64,000 nt of DNA from the NCBI GenBank assembly GCA_025612245.1, contig JAAXKQ010000012.1:1-64000 (forward strand), in the 5' to 3' direction. The DNA is from Ignavibacteria bacterium (GTDB lineage: Bacteria; Bacteroidota; Ignavibacteria; Ignavibacteriales; SURF-24). A program made the translations under genes and the position numbers. Within the stretch, counting starts at the first letter, position 1. Each line of letters starts with the position of its first letter. Positions 46,766-55,791 of this stretch are shown in pieces. The notes under the pieces are model-generated. The model searched no databases and was not told where the DNA came from. It was given only the letters and a program-made list of their open reading frames with translations.

Positions 46766-48370
46766 ATGTTTAGAGATACTTTTCACGAAAACAGGTTGCT
46801 TGACACTTTAGTATTCCCGATCCTGGACTCTAGTGAAATCGGGATCTGCATCATAGGGAAAAACGGCGTCATTCAGGAGACAAATGATGCTTTCTTAAAA
46901 CTTTTTGGATTTGCCCGCAGTGAGGTAATTAATGAACATTTCTCTTCGGTTATTGTTGAGGAAAATAAGGAATATTCGCTCAGACAGCACCAGGAGTTTA
47001 TAGAAAACGGCTACTTCGATAAAAGAGAAATACTGCTGAGGAAAAAAAACGGACACTTTTTCTTTGCACAGGTAACTGACCTTAAAATTAATGATGAGGC
47101 AGGCAATATCTACAGGACCACCTCCTTCCTGGACATTACAGAAAAAAAACACAACGAACTGGTCAAGTCAATTCTTGGAAAGCTTCCCTCCGAGGCTGAG
47201 CCGGCAGATACATTCGAGTCGATGTTTAGAATAGTCCATGCTTCCACTGAACAGCTCATGCCCGCCTGCAATTTTTATGCTGCACTTAGCGATGAAAGCT
47301 GTGAAAATATTAATTATCTGTATAGTGAAAATGAACTTTTTGAGGGTGAGCAGGAGGAGAGCAATAAACAGGTATATGACGAGATTGTGCGCTATATAAT
47401 GCAAGCCGGCGGATCTGTACTGCTCAAAGGAGAGGATCTGAGGGGCATTTTTGACACAAAAACATTAAATGAAAACCTGGTCCCCAGGGTTGTTCTGGGT
47501 TCAGTGCTCAAGATCAAGGGGCAGACTGCAGGCGTAATGTTTCTTCCCGACTTTGAGGAGCAGGATGCCTTTACGGGCAGCCACCTTCCGATTATCGGGC
47601 GCCTTTCGGAAATTGTTTCCGCTATTATGGAAAGAAGGAAGTACGAGGAACAGCTCACGCTTACAAAGGAGAAGGCCGAAGAATCCAACAGGATGAAGAC
47701 TGCCTTCCTGGCGCAGATGTCTCATGAAATCAGGACTCCCATAAATACAATACTTTCATTTACTTCGCTTCTTAAGGAGAAGTGTGAAGGGATACTCGAA
47801 GAAGAGCTGAAGGAAAGCTTTAATATAATTGAAAGCGGCGGAAGAAGGCTCATTAGAACCATAGACATGATACTGAGTATGTCGCAGCTGCAGTCGGAAT
47901 GCCTGGATCTCAATCCTCAGCAGCTGGACCTTTCAGCTGAAATTATTGTGCCGGTTATGAAGGAGTTCTGTGCCTCAGCCAAGGCAAAGAGCTTGTCCTT
48001 CTCATTCAATAACCAGGTGGTAGGCGAAAAGATTGTTGGCGACCAGAGCACCATAAAACAGGTCTTCGAGCAGCTGATAGATAATGCCATTAAATTTACC
48101 AGAAAAGGCAGGGTTGAGGTGACGCAACATCTTGATTCCATGGGACGCGTATGTGTATCCATTAAGGATACGGGCGTTGGAATCTCAAAAGAATACCTGC
48201 CGCAGCTTTTTACCGCGTTTTCACAGGAAGAGATGGGGTATACGAGGAGGTTTGAGGGCAATGGCCTGGGGCTTGCAATGGTGAAGAAGTATATTGAGCT
48301 TAACAACGCCAAAATTACGGTTGAAAGCGAAAAGGGTAAGGGTTCCACCTTTACGGTAATATTCCCATAA
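46766..48370 (+). CDS. Soluble PAS-GAF hybrid sensor histidine kinase (orphan)
   Basis: 534 residues without membrane helices, so a cytoplasmic sensor. A PAS domain lies at about 15-135 (IGICIIGKNGVIQETNDAFL, with the PAC-like RTTSFLDITEKK), a GAF-like region at about 150-295, and a HisKA domain with the phospho-acceptor His320 in FLAQMSHEIRTPIN. The HATPase domain shows the N box EQLIDNAIKFTRKG, G1 DTGVGISKEYLPQLF and G2 FEGNGLGLAMVKKY. There is no receiver domain and no response regulator next to it, so its partner lies elsewhere. GGTGGAG precedes ATG 46766; a terminator follows at 48394. Confidence 0.9.
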   Translation: MFRDTFHENRLLDTLVFPILDSSEIGICIIGKNGVIQETNDAFLKLFGFARSEVINEHFSSVIVEENKEYSLRQHQEFIENGYFDKREILLRKKNGHFFFAQVTDLKINDEAGNIYRTTSFLDITEKKHNELVKSILGKLPSEAEPADTFESMFRIVHASTEQLMPACNFYAALSDESCENINYLYSENELFEGEQEESNKQVYDEIVRYIMQAGGSVLLKGEDLRGIFDTKTLNENLVPRVVLGSVLKIKGQTAGVMFLPDFEEQDAFTGSHLPIIGRLSEIVSAIMERRKYEEQLTLTKEKAEESNRMKTAFLAQMSHEIRTPINTILSFTSLLKEKCEGILEEELKESFNIIESGGRRLIRTIDMILSMSQLQSECLDLNPQQLDLSAEIIVPVMKEFCASAKAKSLSFSFNNQVVGEKIVGDQSTIKQVFEQLIDNAIKFTRKGRVEVTQHLDSMGRVCVSIKDTGVGISKEYLPQLFTAFSQEEMGYTRRFEGNGLGLAMVKKYIELNNAKITVESEKGKGSTFTVIFP

Positions 48371-48393
48371 AAGAAGCCAAGATTGAAAATTAT

Positions 48394-48440
48394 ATGGGCG
48401 GGGAAAGCCAAAAGAGGCTGCTCCGCCCATTTTATTTTTA
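48394..48440 (+). terminator. Intrinsic terminator after the histidine kinase
   Basis: ATGGGCGG (48394-48401) pairs with CCGCCCAT (48423-48430), with an inner AGCC/GGCT helix, followed by TTTATTTTTA. This is a typical GC-rich stem with U tract. Confidence 0.85.
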
Positions 48441-48578
48441 AAACACATTTATTTTAACCATGAATTCGCTATTTTTGCAAGACAGTTATTCTCTTCCTGC
48501 TAAAGAAACATTTTCTCTTAAGTTTAAGTATAATGGGCGGTTTCAGTAAAATTCTGTTCTGCTTCCAAGAGGTAATTC

Positions 48579-50024
48579 ATGTTTGAATCCGTGCTGGAAT
48601 TTTTCAGCGATTTAATAAAGAACATTCGTTTTGTTGATCTTCTTGATATCGGAATCGTTTCTTTCTTTTTATATACATTTATTAACTGGTTCAGGAAAAG
48701 CGCTTCAAGAAGGCTTTTAATTGCAGTGACCATTTTTATTGTGGTTTATCTCCTGTCCAGAATATTTGGCCTGTACCTGACTGAAATGCTGATCAAGATT
48801 GTAATTGGCGTTATACTGATTGCGGCAATTATTCTCTTCCAGTCGGACATAAGGCGCCTTATAGATCTCATAGGCACATGGGGAGGCCTGAGGGGTTCAA
48901 AGAGGACCGGGATCCTGAATACATCGGTCGATACCATTATTTCAGCCTGCTCAAAAATGGCAGAAAAGCGTGTAGGAGCGCTTATTGCAATAAGAGGGCG
49001 TGAGATATGGGATAACTGCATCAATGGCGGCATTGAGCTCGACGGTAAATTGAGTCAGCCCCTTTTATATAGCATATTTAACACCAAGTCGCCCGGTCAC
49101 GACGGCGCCATACTTATTGAAGACAACAGGATTATTAAGTTCGGTGTCCACCTGACTCTTTCTACAAACCTGAAGGAGCTTAGTGTGGGTGGAACGCGCC
49201 ATGCTGCTGCACTGGGGCTTTCGGAAAAGTGCGATGCATTTGTCATTGCAGTTTCAGAGGAAAGAGGAACAATAAGCGTAGCCGAAGACGGAAAGCTTAA
49301 GATCATGTCCTCAAGCAGCGAGCTAAAGGAAAGAATTGAAAGTTTCTGGGATAAAAACTTCGGTAAAAAGGAAGAAACAATTTCAAGGTGGTGGAAAAGC
49401 AAGAGCCTTCAGACGGCAATTGTTGCAGTGTTTCTTTCCATGGTCTTCTGGGCACTGTTTGCTTACCAGTCGGACAAGATTTATAAAAGCTATACCGTAC
49501 CGATTGAATTCCGCAATCTGCGGCCTGACCTGGCCTTGGAAGACCCCATTCCAATTGAAGGAAGGGTTACTTTATCCGGCTCTGAACAGGCATTCAGGCT
49601 TTTTAACTCAAATAACCTGAACATATCAATTGACATGGAAAGGCTTGAAAAAGGGGAAAACGAAATCATGGTTGCAAGAGACAACCTGGAACTCCCCTCA
49701 GGCATTAACCTCTACAGGGTAGATCCCCGCGTACTTAAGATTAAGGCCTCAGCAATGAAACTGGTGCGCGTGCCCGTAAAGGTGCAGGTAACAGGCAGGA
49801 TGCACAAGAATCTGAGCCTCTATGCTGAACCCGGATATATAATGCTGAAAGTACCTGCAAACAGCTATAATGTACCCAGGTATGTTTCCACGGAACCTGT
49901 GGATCTTTCAGAGGTCAGTGAATCATCTGCCATTCCAAGCAGACTTATTCCGCCAAAGACCGCAAGGCTTCTGCCGGATCAGAGTCCAGAGATAACCGTC
50001 AGGGTTCAGGTTCCAAACAGGTAG
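48579..50024 (+). CDS. cdaA: Diadenylate cyclase CdaA fused to YbbR (CdaR-like) domains
   Basis: 481 residues. The N-terminal 270 are CdaA: three membrane helices (about 22-95) and a DAC domain that makes c-di-AMP from two ATP. It carries GHDGAILIEDNRI (the DGA motif) and GGTRHAAALGLSE, the counterpart of RHRAA..SE, then FVIAVSEERGTISVAEDG. A further membrane helix (about 273-290, TAIVAVFLSMVFWALFAY) leads to an extracytoplasmic region of about 190 residues with YbbR-like repeats (VPIEFRNLRPDLALE; VPVKVQVTGRM..). In Firmicutes CdaA and its regulator CdaR are separate adjacent genes; here they appear as one chain, with about two YbbR units instead of four. AGAGG precedes ATG 48579. Confidence 0.9.
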   Translation: MFESVLEFFSDLIKNIRFVDLLDIGIVSFFLYTFINWFRKSASRRLLIAVTIFIVVYLLSRIFGLYLTEMLIKIVIGVILIAAIILFQSDIRRLIDLIGTWGGLRGSKRTGILNTSVDTIISACSKMAEKRVGALIAIRGREIWDNCINGGIELDGKLSQPLLYSIFNTKSPGHDGAILIEDNRIIKFGVHLTLSTNLKELSVGGTRHAAALGLSEKCDAFVIAVSEERGTISVAEDGKLKIMSSSSELKERIESFWDKNFGKKEETISRWWKSKSLQTAIVAVFLSMVFWALFAYQSDKIYKSYTVPIEFRNLRPDLALEDPIPIEGRVTLSGSEQAFRLFNSNNLNISIDMERLEKGENEIMVARDNLELPSGINLYRVDPRVLKIKASAMKLVRVPVKVQVTGRMHKNLSLYAEPGYIMLKVPANSYNVPRYVSTEPVDLSEVSESSAIPSRLIPPKTARLLPDQSPEITVRVQVPNR

Positions 50025-50109
50025 AAAAAATTTCCGTGTTTCATTTTTGAACGGTCCTGGTTAATTTTACCTGTTTATTATTCACAGAAGTAAGAATGGA
50101 AATCTAATC

Positions 50110-52428
50110 TTGGCTGACGAGGCGAAAGTTTTTATTTTAACCGGAGAGTGGCAGGATCTTCAAAAAGGGAACACTTTGAATTTCTGGGGCATTTCGGATA
50201 CCGGGGTGCCCGTAGAGTTTATTATCGATGAGATAAGGCCGGTCTTTTTTATTGACAGGCTTAACACACCCTTAAACTTACCATTCCAGCATAACCGCAG
50301 GGAAGTCAAGTTAAAATCCTTTGACTTTAAGGACGTCGATGCGCTGTATTTCAGGACGCAGAGGGACCTGAAAGCCGCCGCCGAATTCCTGCGTTCAAAT
50401 GCCATAAGGACCTATGAGTCGGACGTGGACCCCGTAAGACGGTTTTTAATGGAACGCTTCATTTACGCACAGGTTAAGCTTACAGGTGAGAGCACCAATC
50501 AGGGCAATTCCATACGCTTCATAAACCCAAAGGTTGCCCCCTGCGAATTTGAACCTGGCTTTAGAATTGCCTCAATTGACATTGAAACAGGCATTCAGGA
50601 TGGCAGGCTTTACTCAATTGCTGCCGACCTTAGGGGAGCATCTGGAATCGAGCAGATTGTGTTTATGCTGGGGGATAACCCGCCTGAGGCTCATCAGGAT
50701 CCCAGGTTAAAACTTTTTCCGACAGAAAAAGAGCTCCTGCAGAATTTTATCGCCTGGTTTAAGTCTTCCGATCCGGACATTATTATCGGGTGGCACGTAA
50801 TAGGCTTTGACTTAATGTTCCTGGAAAATAAGGCCCGGGAGCTTCATGTCCCGTTTGACATTTCAAGAGGGGGCAGAATCTCTCTTGGCACCGGAAGAAT
50901 GGGGAACTACTATGCCTATATACCGGGAAGAGTTGTAATTGACGGACCACCCGCCTTAAGAGGGGCATTTTATTCCTTTGAGGATTATAAGCTTGAAACA
51001 GTGGCGCAGGAGCTCCTGGGTAAGGGAAAGACAATTGCGCCTGATGAAGATAAAGTAGGCGAAATTGAAAGATATTTCAGCCAGGATAAGATTAAGCTTG
51101 CCGAGTATAACCTCCAGGACGCCGTACTTGTAAGCGAAATATTTGCTAAAACCGGGCTCATAGAGCTCTGCGTAAAAAGGTCGCAGATCTCGGGCCTCAT
51201 GATGGACCAGCTTTCAAAGATGACGGCGGCTTTTGACAACTTCTACCTCCCGAGGCTCCACAGGGCGGGGTTGGTGGCTCCGGACAGTACAAGCCCAAAG
51301 ATGGAGGAAAACCTCCTGGGAGGCTATGTCATAGATCCAAAACCCGGAATTTATGACGATGTAATTGTAATGGACTATAAAAGCCTTTATCCTTCCATAA
51401 TAAGGACTTTTAAGATAGATCCTCTTTCCATGCTCTCCTCGGATATAAATCCGGTAGTAACCCCCGGTGGCTACAGGTTCTCGGCAACAAAACACATATT
51501 GCCCGACTATATAGGCCTTCTTATGGAAAAAAGAGCCGGAGCCAAGAAAAGCCGTAACAGGCACCTGGCACAGGCAATTAAAATCCTTATGAACAGTTTC
51601 TATGGCGTTATGGGCGCATATGGATGCAGGTTCTTTCGTCCTTATCTTCCTAACGCAATTACAACTACAGGGCAGTGGGTCCTTCTTGAAAGCAGGAAGT
51701 TCTTTGAGGAAAAAGGCTATGAAACTGTCTATGGGGATACAGACTCACTGTTCTTAAGGCTAAAGACCGTTGAAAAGGGAGACAAGGCACTCAAAGCCGG
51801 GGAAATGCTTGCCCGCGAGATGAACGAATTCTGGAGAATGCGCCTTAAAAGTGAGTTTTCTCTGGATTCCTTTCTTGAAATTGAATTTGAAAAGCACTAT
51901 AGCCGATTTATTCTGACACAGGCCAGGGGAACGGAAAACGGGGCTAAAAAACGCTACGCCGGGCTGATTGAAACCGGGGGAAAACGTGAACTGGAGTTTA
52001 CGGGTATGGAAATCGTGCGCTCGGACTGGACACGACTGGCAAAGGAATTTCAGCAGGAACTCTACAGCCTCATCTTTAACGGCCAGGATGCGGGAGAATG
52101 GATAAGAGAATTTGTAGATGGAATAAACCGCGGCGTGCATGACGACAAGCTGGTCTACAGGAAAAGGCTCAGAAAGGACCTGGACCTCTACACAAAAAGT
52201 ACGCCTCCGCACGTAAAGGCTGCAAGAATGATTAACCAGTCTTCCGGCGTCATCAGGTACGTAATGACAAAGAGGGGGCCCGTTCCCGTGGAGCTTGAGC
52301 ACGGTGACTATGACTACCAGCACTACATTGAAAAACAGATAAAGCCCATAGCCGATTCTGTGCTCGGTCTTTTAGGGCAGTCATTTGAGACTCTCTTTAA
52401 GCCCACACAGCTGAATTTCTTCTCCTAG
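50110..52428 (+). CDS. polB: DNA polymerase II (family B)
   Basis: 772 residues, close to the 783 of E. coli Pol II, with 3'-5' exonuclease and polymerase domains. Exo I is SIDIETG (about residue 157), Exo II DPDIIIGWHVIGFDLMFL and Exo III YNLQDAVLV. Polymerase motif A is MDYKSLYPSI (about 420), motif B ILMNSFYGVMGAYGCRF and motif C VYGDTDSLF (about 540), so both active sites look intact. Starts at TTG 50110; the nearest upstream ATG is followed by a stop. In E. coli this enzyme works in replication restart and translesion synthesis. No LexA-type site was recognised upstream. Confidence 0.93.
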   Translation: MADEAKVFILTGEWQDLQKGNTLNFWGISDTGVPVEFIIDEIRPVFFIDRLNTPLNLPFQHNRREVKLKSFDFKDVDALYFRTQRDLKAAAEFLRSNAIRTYESDVDPVRRFLMERFIYAQVKLTGESTNQGNSIRFINPKVAPCEFEPGFRIASIDIETGIQDGRLYSIAADLRGASGIEQIVFMLGDNPPEAHQDPRLKLFPTEKELLQNFIAWFKSSDPDIIIGWHVIGFDLMFLENKARELHVPFDISRGGRISLGTGRMGNYYAYIPGRVVIDGPPALRGAFYSFEDYKLETVAQELLGKGKTIAPDEDKVGEIERYFSQDKIKLAEYNLQDAVLVSEIFAKTGLIELCVKRSQISGLMMDQLSKMTAAFDNFYLPRLHRAGLVAPDSTSPKMEENLLGGYVIDPKPGIYDDVIVMDYKSLYPSIIRTFKIDPLSMLSSDINPVVTPGGYRFSATKHILPDYIGLLMEKRAGAKKSRNRHLAQAIKILMNSFYGVMGAYGCRFFRPYLPNAITTTGQWVLLESRKFFEEKGYETVYGDTDSLFLRLKTVEKGDKALKAGEMLAREMNEFWRMRLKSEFSLDSFLEIEFEKHYSRFILTQARGTENGAKKRYAGLIETGGKRELEFTGMEIVRSDWTRLAKEFQQELYSLIFNGQDAGEWIREFVDGINRGVHDDKLVYRKRLRKDLDLYTKSTPPHVKAARMINQSSGVIRYVMTKRGPVPVELEHGDYDYQHYIEKQIKPIADSVLGLLGQSFETLFKPTQLNFFS

Positions 52429-52533
52429 AGGCTCACGCTGTCTGGGCTTCTTTGGGCGTGAAAAGAAAAAACACTTGTTTTTCTTTAGAGGAATTAATAT
52501 TCTCAATATCAAAAAATATTTTATTGGGGGCTT

Positions 52534-53469
52534 ATGAACGCTTTGGAAGTTCGGAATCTGAGCAAATCCTTCGGAAATCTAAGGGCAGTGGATGATGTCT
52601 CCTTCTCTGTCCCGGAAGGGTCCATATTTGGACTGATTGGACGAAACGGGGCAGGAAAGACGACTACAATCAGGATGATGATGAATATCTACCTGCCGGA
52701 TAAGGGGGAGGTGCTGCTGAAAGGTGAGAAAATTGGGGCAGGCTTTAAGGACAAAGTAGGCTACCTGCCTGAGGAAAGAGGGCTCTATAAAAAGATGAAG
52801 GTGCTTGAGACTATCCTTTACTTTGCCGAGCTGAAAGGCTGCCAGGGCACGGCTGTGGAAAAGAAAGCCCTCGGCTACCTGGAAAGATTCCAGCTCATGG
52901 ACAGGAAAAATTCTAAAATTGAGGACCTTTCAAAGGGTAACCAGCAGAAGGTTCAGTTCATTACCACAATACTCCATGAGCCTGATTTCTTAATACTTGA
53001 CGAGCCCTTTTCGGGGCTGGATCCCGTGAACATTAATACACTGAAGGAAATTATCCTTGAGCTCAGGAAAAATGGCAAGGTAATTATACTTTCAACACAC
53101 CTCATGGACTTTGCCGAGAAAATGTGCGATCACCTGGCAATGATTGAAAAAGGTAAAATTATACTCAAAGGATCACTCCAGGAGATAAAGAACCGCTACC
53201 AGCAGAAGAATGTAAGGATCGATTATGAAGGGGACATCTCATTTCTTAAAGATAACCCGGCAATTGAAAAAATTGATGACTTTGGAAACAGTGCAGGCAT
53301 ACGCCTGAAGGATGCCTCGCACTGCAAAGAGCTGCTGAAAACAATTGTGGAGCACGATGTTACGGTGACGAAATTCGTATTAAATGAAATTACCCTTCAG
53401 GAAATATTCATTGAGCTCGCCGGAAACAACGCCCGGGGCATTGAAACGGAGGATGCATATGTTAAATAA
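52534..53469 (+). CDS. ABC transporter ATP-binding protein (NatA-like)
   Basis: 311-residue ATPase of an ABC-2 exporter. Walker A GRNGAGKTTTIR, Q-loop region VGYLPEERGLYKKMKV, signature LSKGNQQKVQ, Walker B FLILDEPFSGLDP and H-loop LSTHLMDFAEKM are all intact. The C-terminal 80 residues form the extension common in NatA-type proteins. Ribosome-binding site TTGGGGG before ATG 52534. It overlaps the permease gene by 11 bases. The substrate is unknown; sodium or antibiotic export is the usual guess for the family. Confidence 0.93.
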   Translation: MNALEVRNLSKSFGNLRAVDDVSFSVPEGSIFGLIGRNGAGKTTTIRMMMNIYLPDKGEVLLKGEKIGAGFKDKVGYLPEERGLYKKMKVLETILYFAELKGCQGTAVEKKALGYLERFQLMDRKNSKIEDLSKGNQQKVQFITTILHEPDFLILDEPFSGLDPVNINTLKEIILELRKNGKVIILSTHLMDFAEKMCDHLAMIEKGKIILKGSLQEIKNRYQQKNVRIDYEGDISFLKDNPAIEKIDDFGNSAGIRLKDASHCKELLKTIVEHDVTVTKFVLNEITLQEIFIELAGNNARGIETEDAYVK

Positions 53470-54727
53470 GAAAACTCTTGCCGTGATGAAAAGGGAATTA
53501 AGGGAGAAACTTTTTTCCAGGTCCTTCATACTTATGACGGTACTTATCCCGGTCTTCATGTTCGGCATACTGGCGCTGCAGACTTTTTTCCTCTCGTTTT
53601 CAGGAGAAGGGAACGTCCGCCTTCAGATAATTTCCTCTTCCCCGGAGATAACTGAAAAAGTGAAGTCCGAATTTGAAAAAGGAAGCCTCATGAAGGATAA
53701 GTCCTACAAAATTGAATTCCAGACCATGGAAAGGAGTGAACTTTCAAATTACCTGGATAAAATTAAAAGTGAAGTTGTAAGCGAAAAGCTGACCGGCGTC
53801 GTCTATATACCGCAGGAATCACTGAAGGAAAAAAAAGTTGAGTATTATTCAAAGACGCCAAACAATCAGAAGGTGCAGGATAAACTCAAGAGTGCAATCA
53901 ACAAGGCCATTTCATCCATTTATTTCTCCGGGCGTGGCTTTACGGCTTCCGACATCACCTTCGCAAGCGAGAACGTTGGATTTCAGGCCTTTAAGGTCTC
54001 AAAAGACAATAAAATTGAAGAGGCAGGCTACGGCAACCAGGTTCTTTCTTTCCTGTTCTCATTTCTGCTTTATTTCAGCCTCATTTTTACCGGTTCAATT
54101 ATGATGAGGTCCGTGGTGCAGGAAAAGAATAACAGGATTGTTGAGGTTCTGTTGTCCTCGGTTGAAAGTAAGGAACTCATGACGGGGAAGATTTTGGGGA
54201 GTTCTATTACGGCGCTGTTCCAGATGGCAATCTGGCTTTCCCCTCTGATGGTCCTGATTTCGACGAGCTGGTTTATTCTTCCGCCCAAGCTCGTGCTATC
54301 AATCAGCGCCATGCAGCTCATTTATTTTTTGATTAACTATTTCGTGGGACTCTTAATTTTCATGGGGCTTTTTGCCGCAGTAGGTGCCATATTCGACAAT
54401 GAGCAAGATACACAGTCGGGGATGTGGCCCGTGATGATGCTCATAATGATTCCTTTTTTCATATCACTGTCTTTGCAGACGAACCCCGGGAGTCCGCTGG
54501 TAAAGGTTGCCTCCATTTTTCCGGTCGCCTCAATCATAGTTATGCCGGCAAGGATGGCTGTAACTGAAGTACCGTGGGTTGAGGTTGCAATATCGTTTTT
54601 CCTTAACATTTCAGCCATGTCATTCGTCTTCCTTCTGGCGGGCAAGATATACAGGGTTGGCATACTGATGACGGGGAAGAAACCCAAATGGTCCGAAATC
54701 GTGCAGTGGGTTAAGTACAAGTATTAA
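53459..54727 (+). CDS. ABC-2 type transporter permease (NatB-like)
   Basis: 422 residues from ATG 53459, six bases after GGAGG; an ATG at 53453 is too close to that site, and a longer frame from 53384 lies inside the ATPase gene. One N-terminal membrane helix (SRSFILMTVLIPVFMFGILA) is followed by a large extracytoplasmic domain (about 50-200) and five or six C-terminal helices, including the IVEVLLSSVESKELMTGKIL stretch typical of ABC-2 permeases. Functions with the ATPase directly upstream. Confidence 0.92.
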   Translation: MLNKKTLAVMKRELREKLFSRSFILMTVLIPVFMFGILALQTFFLSFSGEGNVRLQIISSSPEITEKVKSEFEKGSLMKDKSYKIEFQTMERSELSNYLDKIKSEVVSEKLTGVVYIPQESLKEKKVEYYSKTPNNQKVQDKLKSAINKAISSIYFSGRGFTASDITFASENVGFQAFKVSKDNKIEEAGYGNQVLSFLFSFLLYFSLIFTGSIMMRSVVQEKNNRIVEVLLSSVESKELMTGKILGSSITALFQMAIWLSPLMVLISTSWFILPPKLVLSISAMQLIYFLINYFVGLLIFMGLFAAVGAIFDNEQDTQSGMWPVMMLIMIPFFISLSLQTNPGSPLVKVASIFPVASIIVMPARMAVTEVPWVEVAISFFLNISAMSFVFLLAGKIYRVGILMTGKKPKWSEIVQWVKYKY

Positions 54728-54750
54728 AGAATTGTTGAAAAATGTGTTCA

Positions 54751-54790
54751 AAATGAGCGGCTTTTCTGGCCGCTTATTTATTTGTGCCTA
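54751..54790. terminator. Probable bidirectional terminator between convergent genes
   Basis: AGCGGC (54756-54761) pairs with GCCGCT (54769-54774) around a TTTTCTG loop; flanking A/T pairs with one G-T wobble extend the stem to 54751-54779. A-rich sequence precedes it and T-rich sequence follows, so it may serve both the ABC permease and the minus-strand DUF2071 gene. Confidence 0.75.
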
Positions 54791-55549
54791 GTATATAACT
54801 TTGTCGGGTGAATAAACCTCGGCATCGACTCCTGTTGAATAGACCTGGTGGTCGGCAGGCCTGCCGTTTAGCATAAAACCGTTAAGCCTTAGGAGGTTTT
54901 GATCGTACTCGGGAACTTCCGCACTGTATAGCGGATAAGGGCGGTGGTATACCCGGCCCGAATAAACTTCTCCTGTTTCCTTGTTCAAGGAAAAAAGGAG
55001 GTATCTTTCTATTAAGAAAAAGTCGAGCGTTTTACTTTCGGCAAAAAATTCTTCCCCTTTGAACCTGTAGCGAAAGTTGGAGCGGGGGATAGTCACATCA
55101 TTTTCTTTTCTCTGTACAGAGAATACGGTCTCTTCAATTCCTTCAACGGCTTCAATTTCAGAAGTATGATAGGGGAGGTGAAAGAAAATGTTTGCCGCCT
55201 GAACAGCAAGTGCCTGAGTGGCATCCAGCGAATAAAACCAGATCCCTGGATTTCCTTCGCTGTCAAACACATAAGTCCTGACGTTTATTTCCGGGAAGTT
55301 TGATATTCCCGGGATTGCGGGCGTAAAGATCGGACGTGCGTCTTTGACAAAAAAGGGCGTTATGCCCAAATAGGCATTTCCTTCAAATGTGTCTGCGTGC
55401 AGTTTCTCAGGCAGCGTCCTTTGGATTACCTCGGGCTCAATTTCCCAGTGAAGGAATAAAAGGCTCCGCCATTTCTGGTACATGACCGCAACGCGGTCTA
55501 TTGGCCTTTCTCTCAAGGAAAGTCTTCCTTTTAATGTCGGCAGTTTCAT
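54788..55549 (-). CDS. DUF2071 (YqjF-like) family protein
   Basis: 253-residue cytoplasmic protein of the YqjF/DUF2071 family, whose biochemical role is unknown. Diagnostic features are WRSLLFLHWEIEPEVIQRTL, then YLGITPFFVKDARP, NVRTYV, GIWFYSLDATQALAVQAAN and LPYH. No signal peptide. Encoded alone on the minus strand, head-to-tail after the efflux operon's terminator at 55693, so it probably has its own promoter in the 55550-55690 gap. Confidence 0.88.
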   Translation of the reverse strand: MKLPTLKGRLSLRERPIDRVAVMYQKWRSLLFLHWEIEPEVIQRTLPEKLHADTFEGNAYLGITPFFVKDARPIFTPAIPGISNFPEINVRTYVFDSEGNPGIWFYSLDATQALAVQAANIFFHLPYHTSEIEAVEGIEETVFSVQRKENDVTIPRSNFRYRFKGEEFFAESKTLDFFLIERYLLFSLNKETGEVYSGRVYHRPYPLYSAEVPEYDQNLLRLNGFMLNGRPADHQVYSTGVDAEVYSPDKVIY

Positions 55550-55692
55550 ATTTCCACTAATTCTTAAGTGTATAAAGTTTCTATATAGATAATTATATAC
55601 CGGGAAGCAGATAAAAGCAATTGCGAAAGGAAGTGAGCTTTTAGTGGATCTGGGGAAGAGGGAAAAGCCTGAACGGACTAATCACTGAACGT

Positions 55693-55728
55693 AAAAAAAC
55701 AGGAAGCAGTGTACCATCCACTGCTTCC
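55693..55728 (-). terminator. Intrinsic terminator of the TetR-TolC-HlyD-permease operon
   Basis: Perfect 10-bp stem GGAAGCAGTG (55702-55711) / CACTGCTTCC (55719-55728) with a seven-base loop. On the minus strand it is followed by C and seven T (complement of 55693-55699). It lies about 60 bases beyond the last permease gene. Confidence 0.92.
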
Positions 55729-55791
55729 CGGGGTCTTGTGAATAGAGGAGGCATGATGCCGCATGCCCCATCTAGAGAACACTTTTTTTTT

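Noticed and set aside
46584-46811. Plus-strand open frame of 75 codons before the histidine kinase
   Set aside because: No ribosome-binding site or protein-like pattern, and it overlaps the clear kinase start in another frame.
53384-53458. Longer start for the ABC permease inside the ATPase gene
   Set aside because: The extra residues are a frame shadow of the ATPase, and GGAGG points to ATG 53459.
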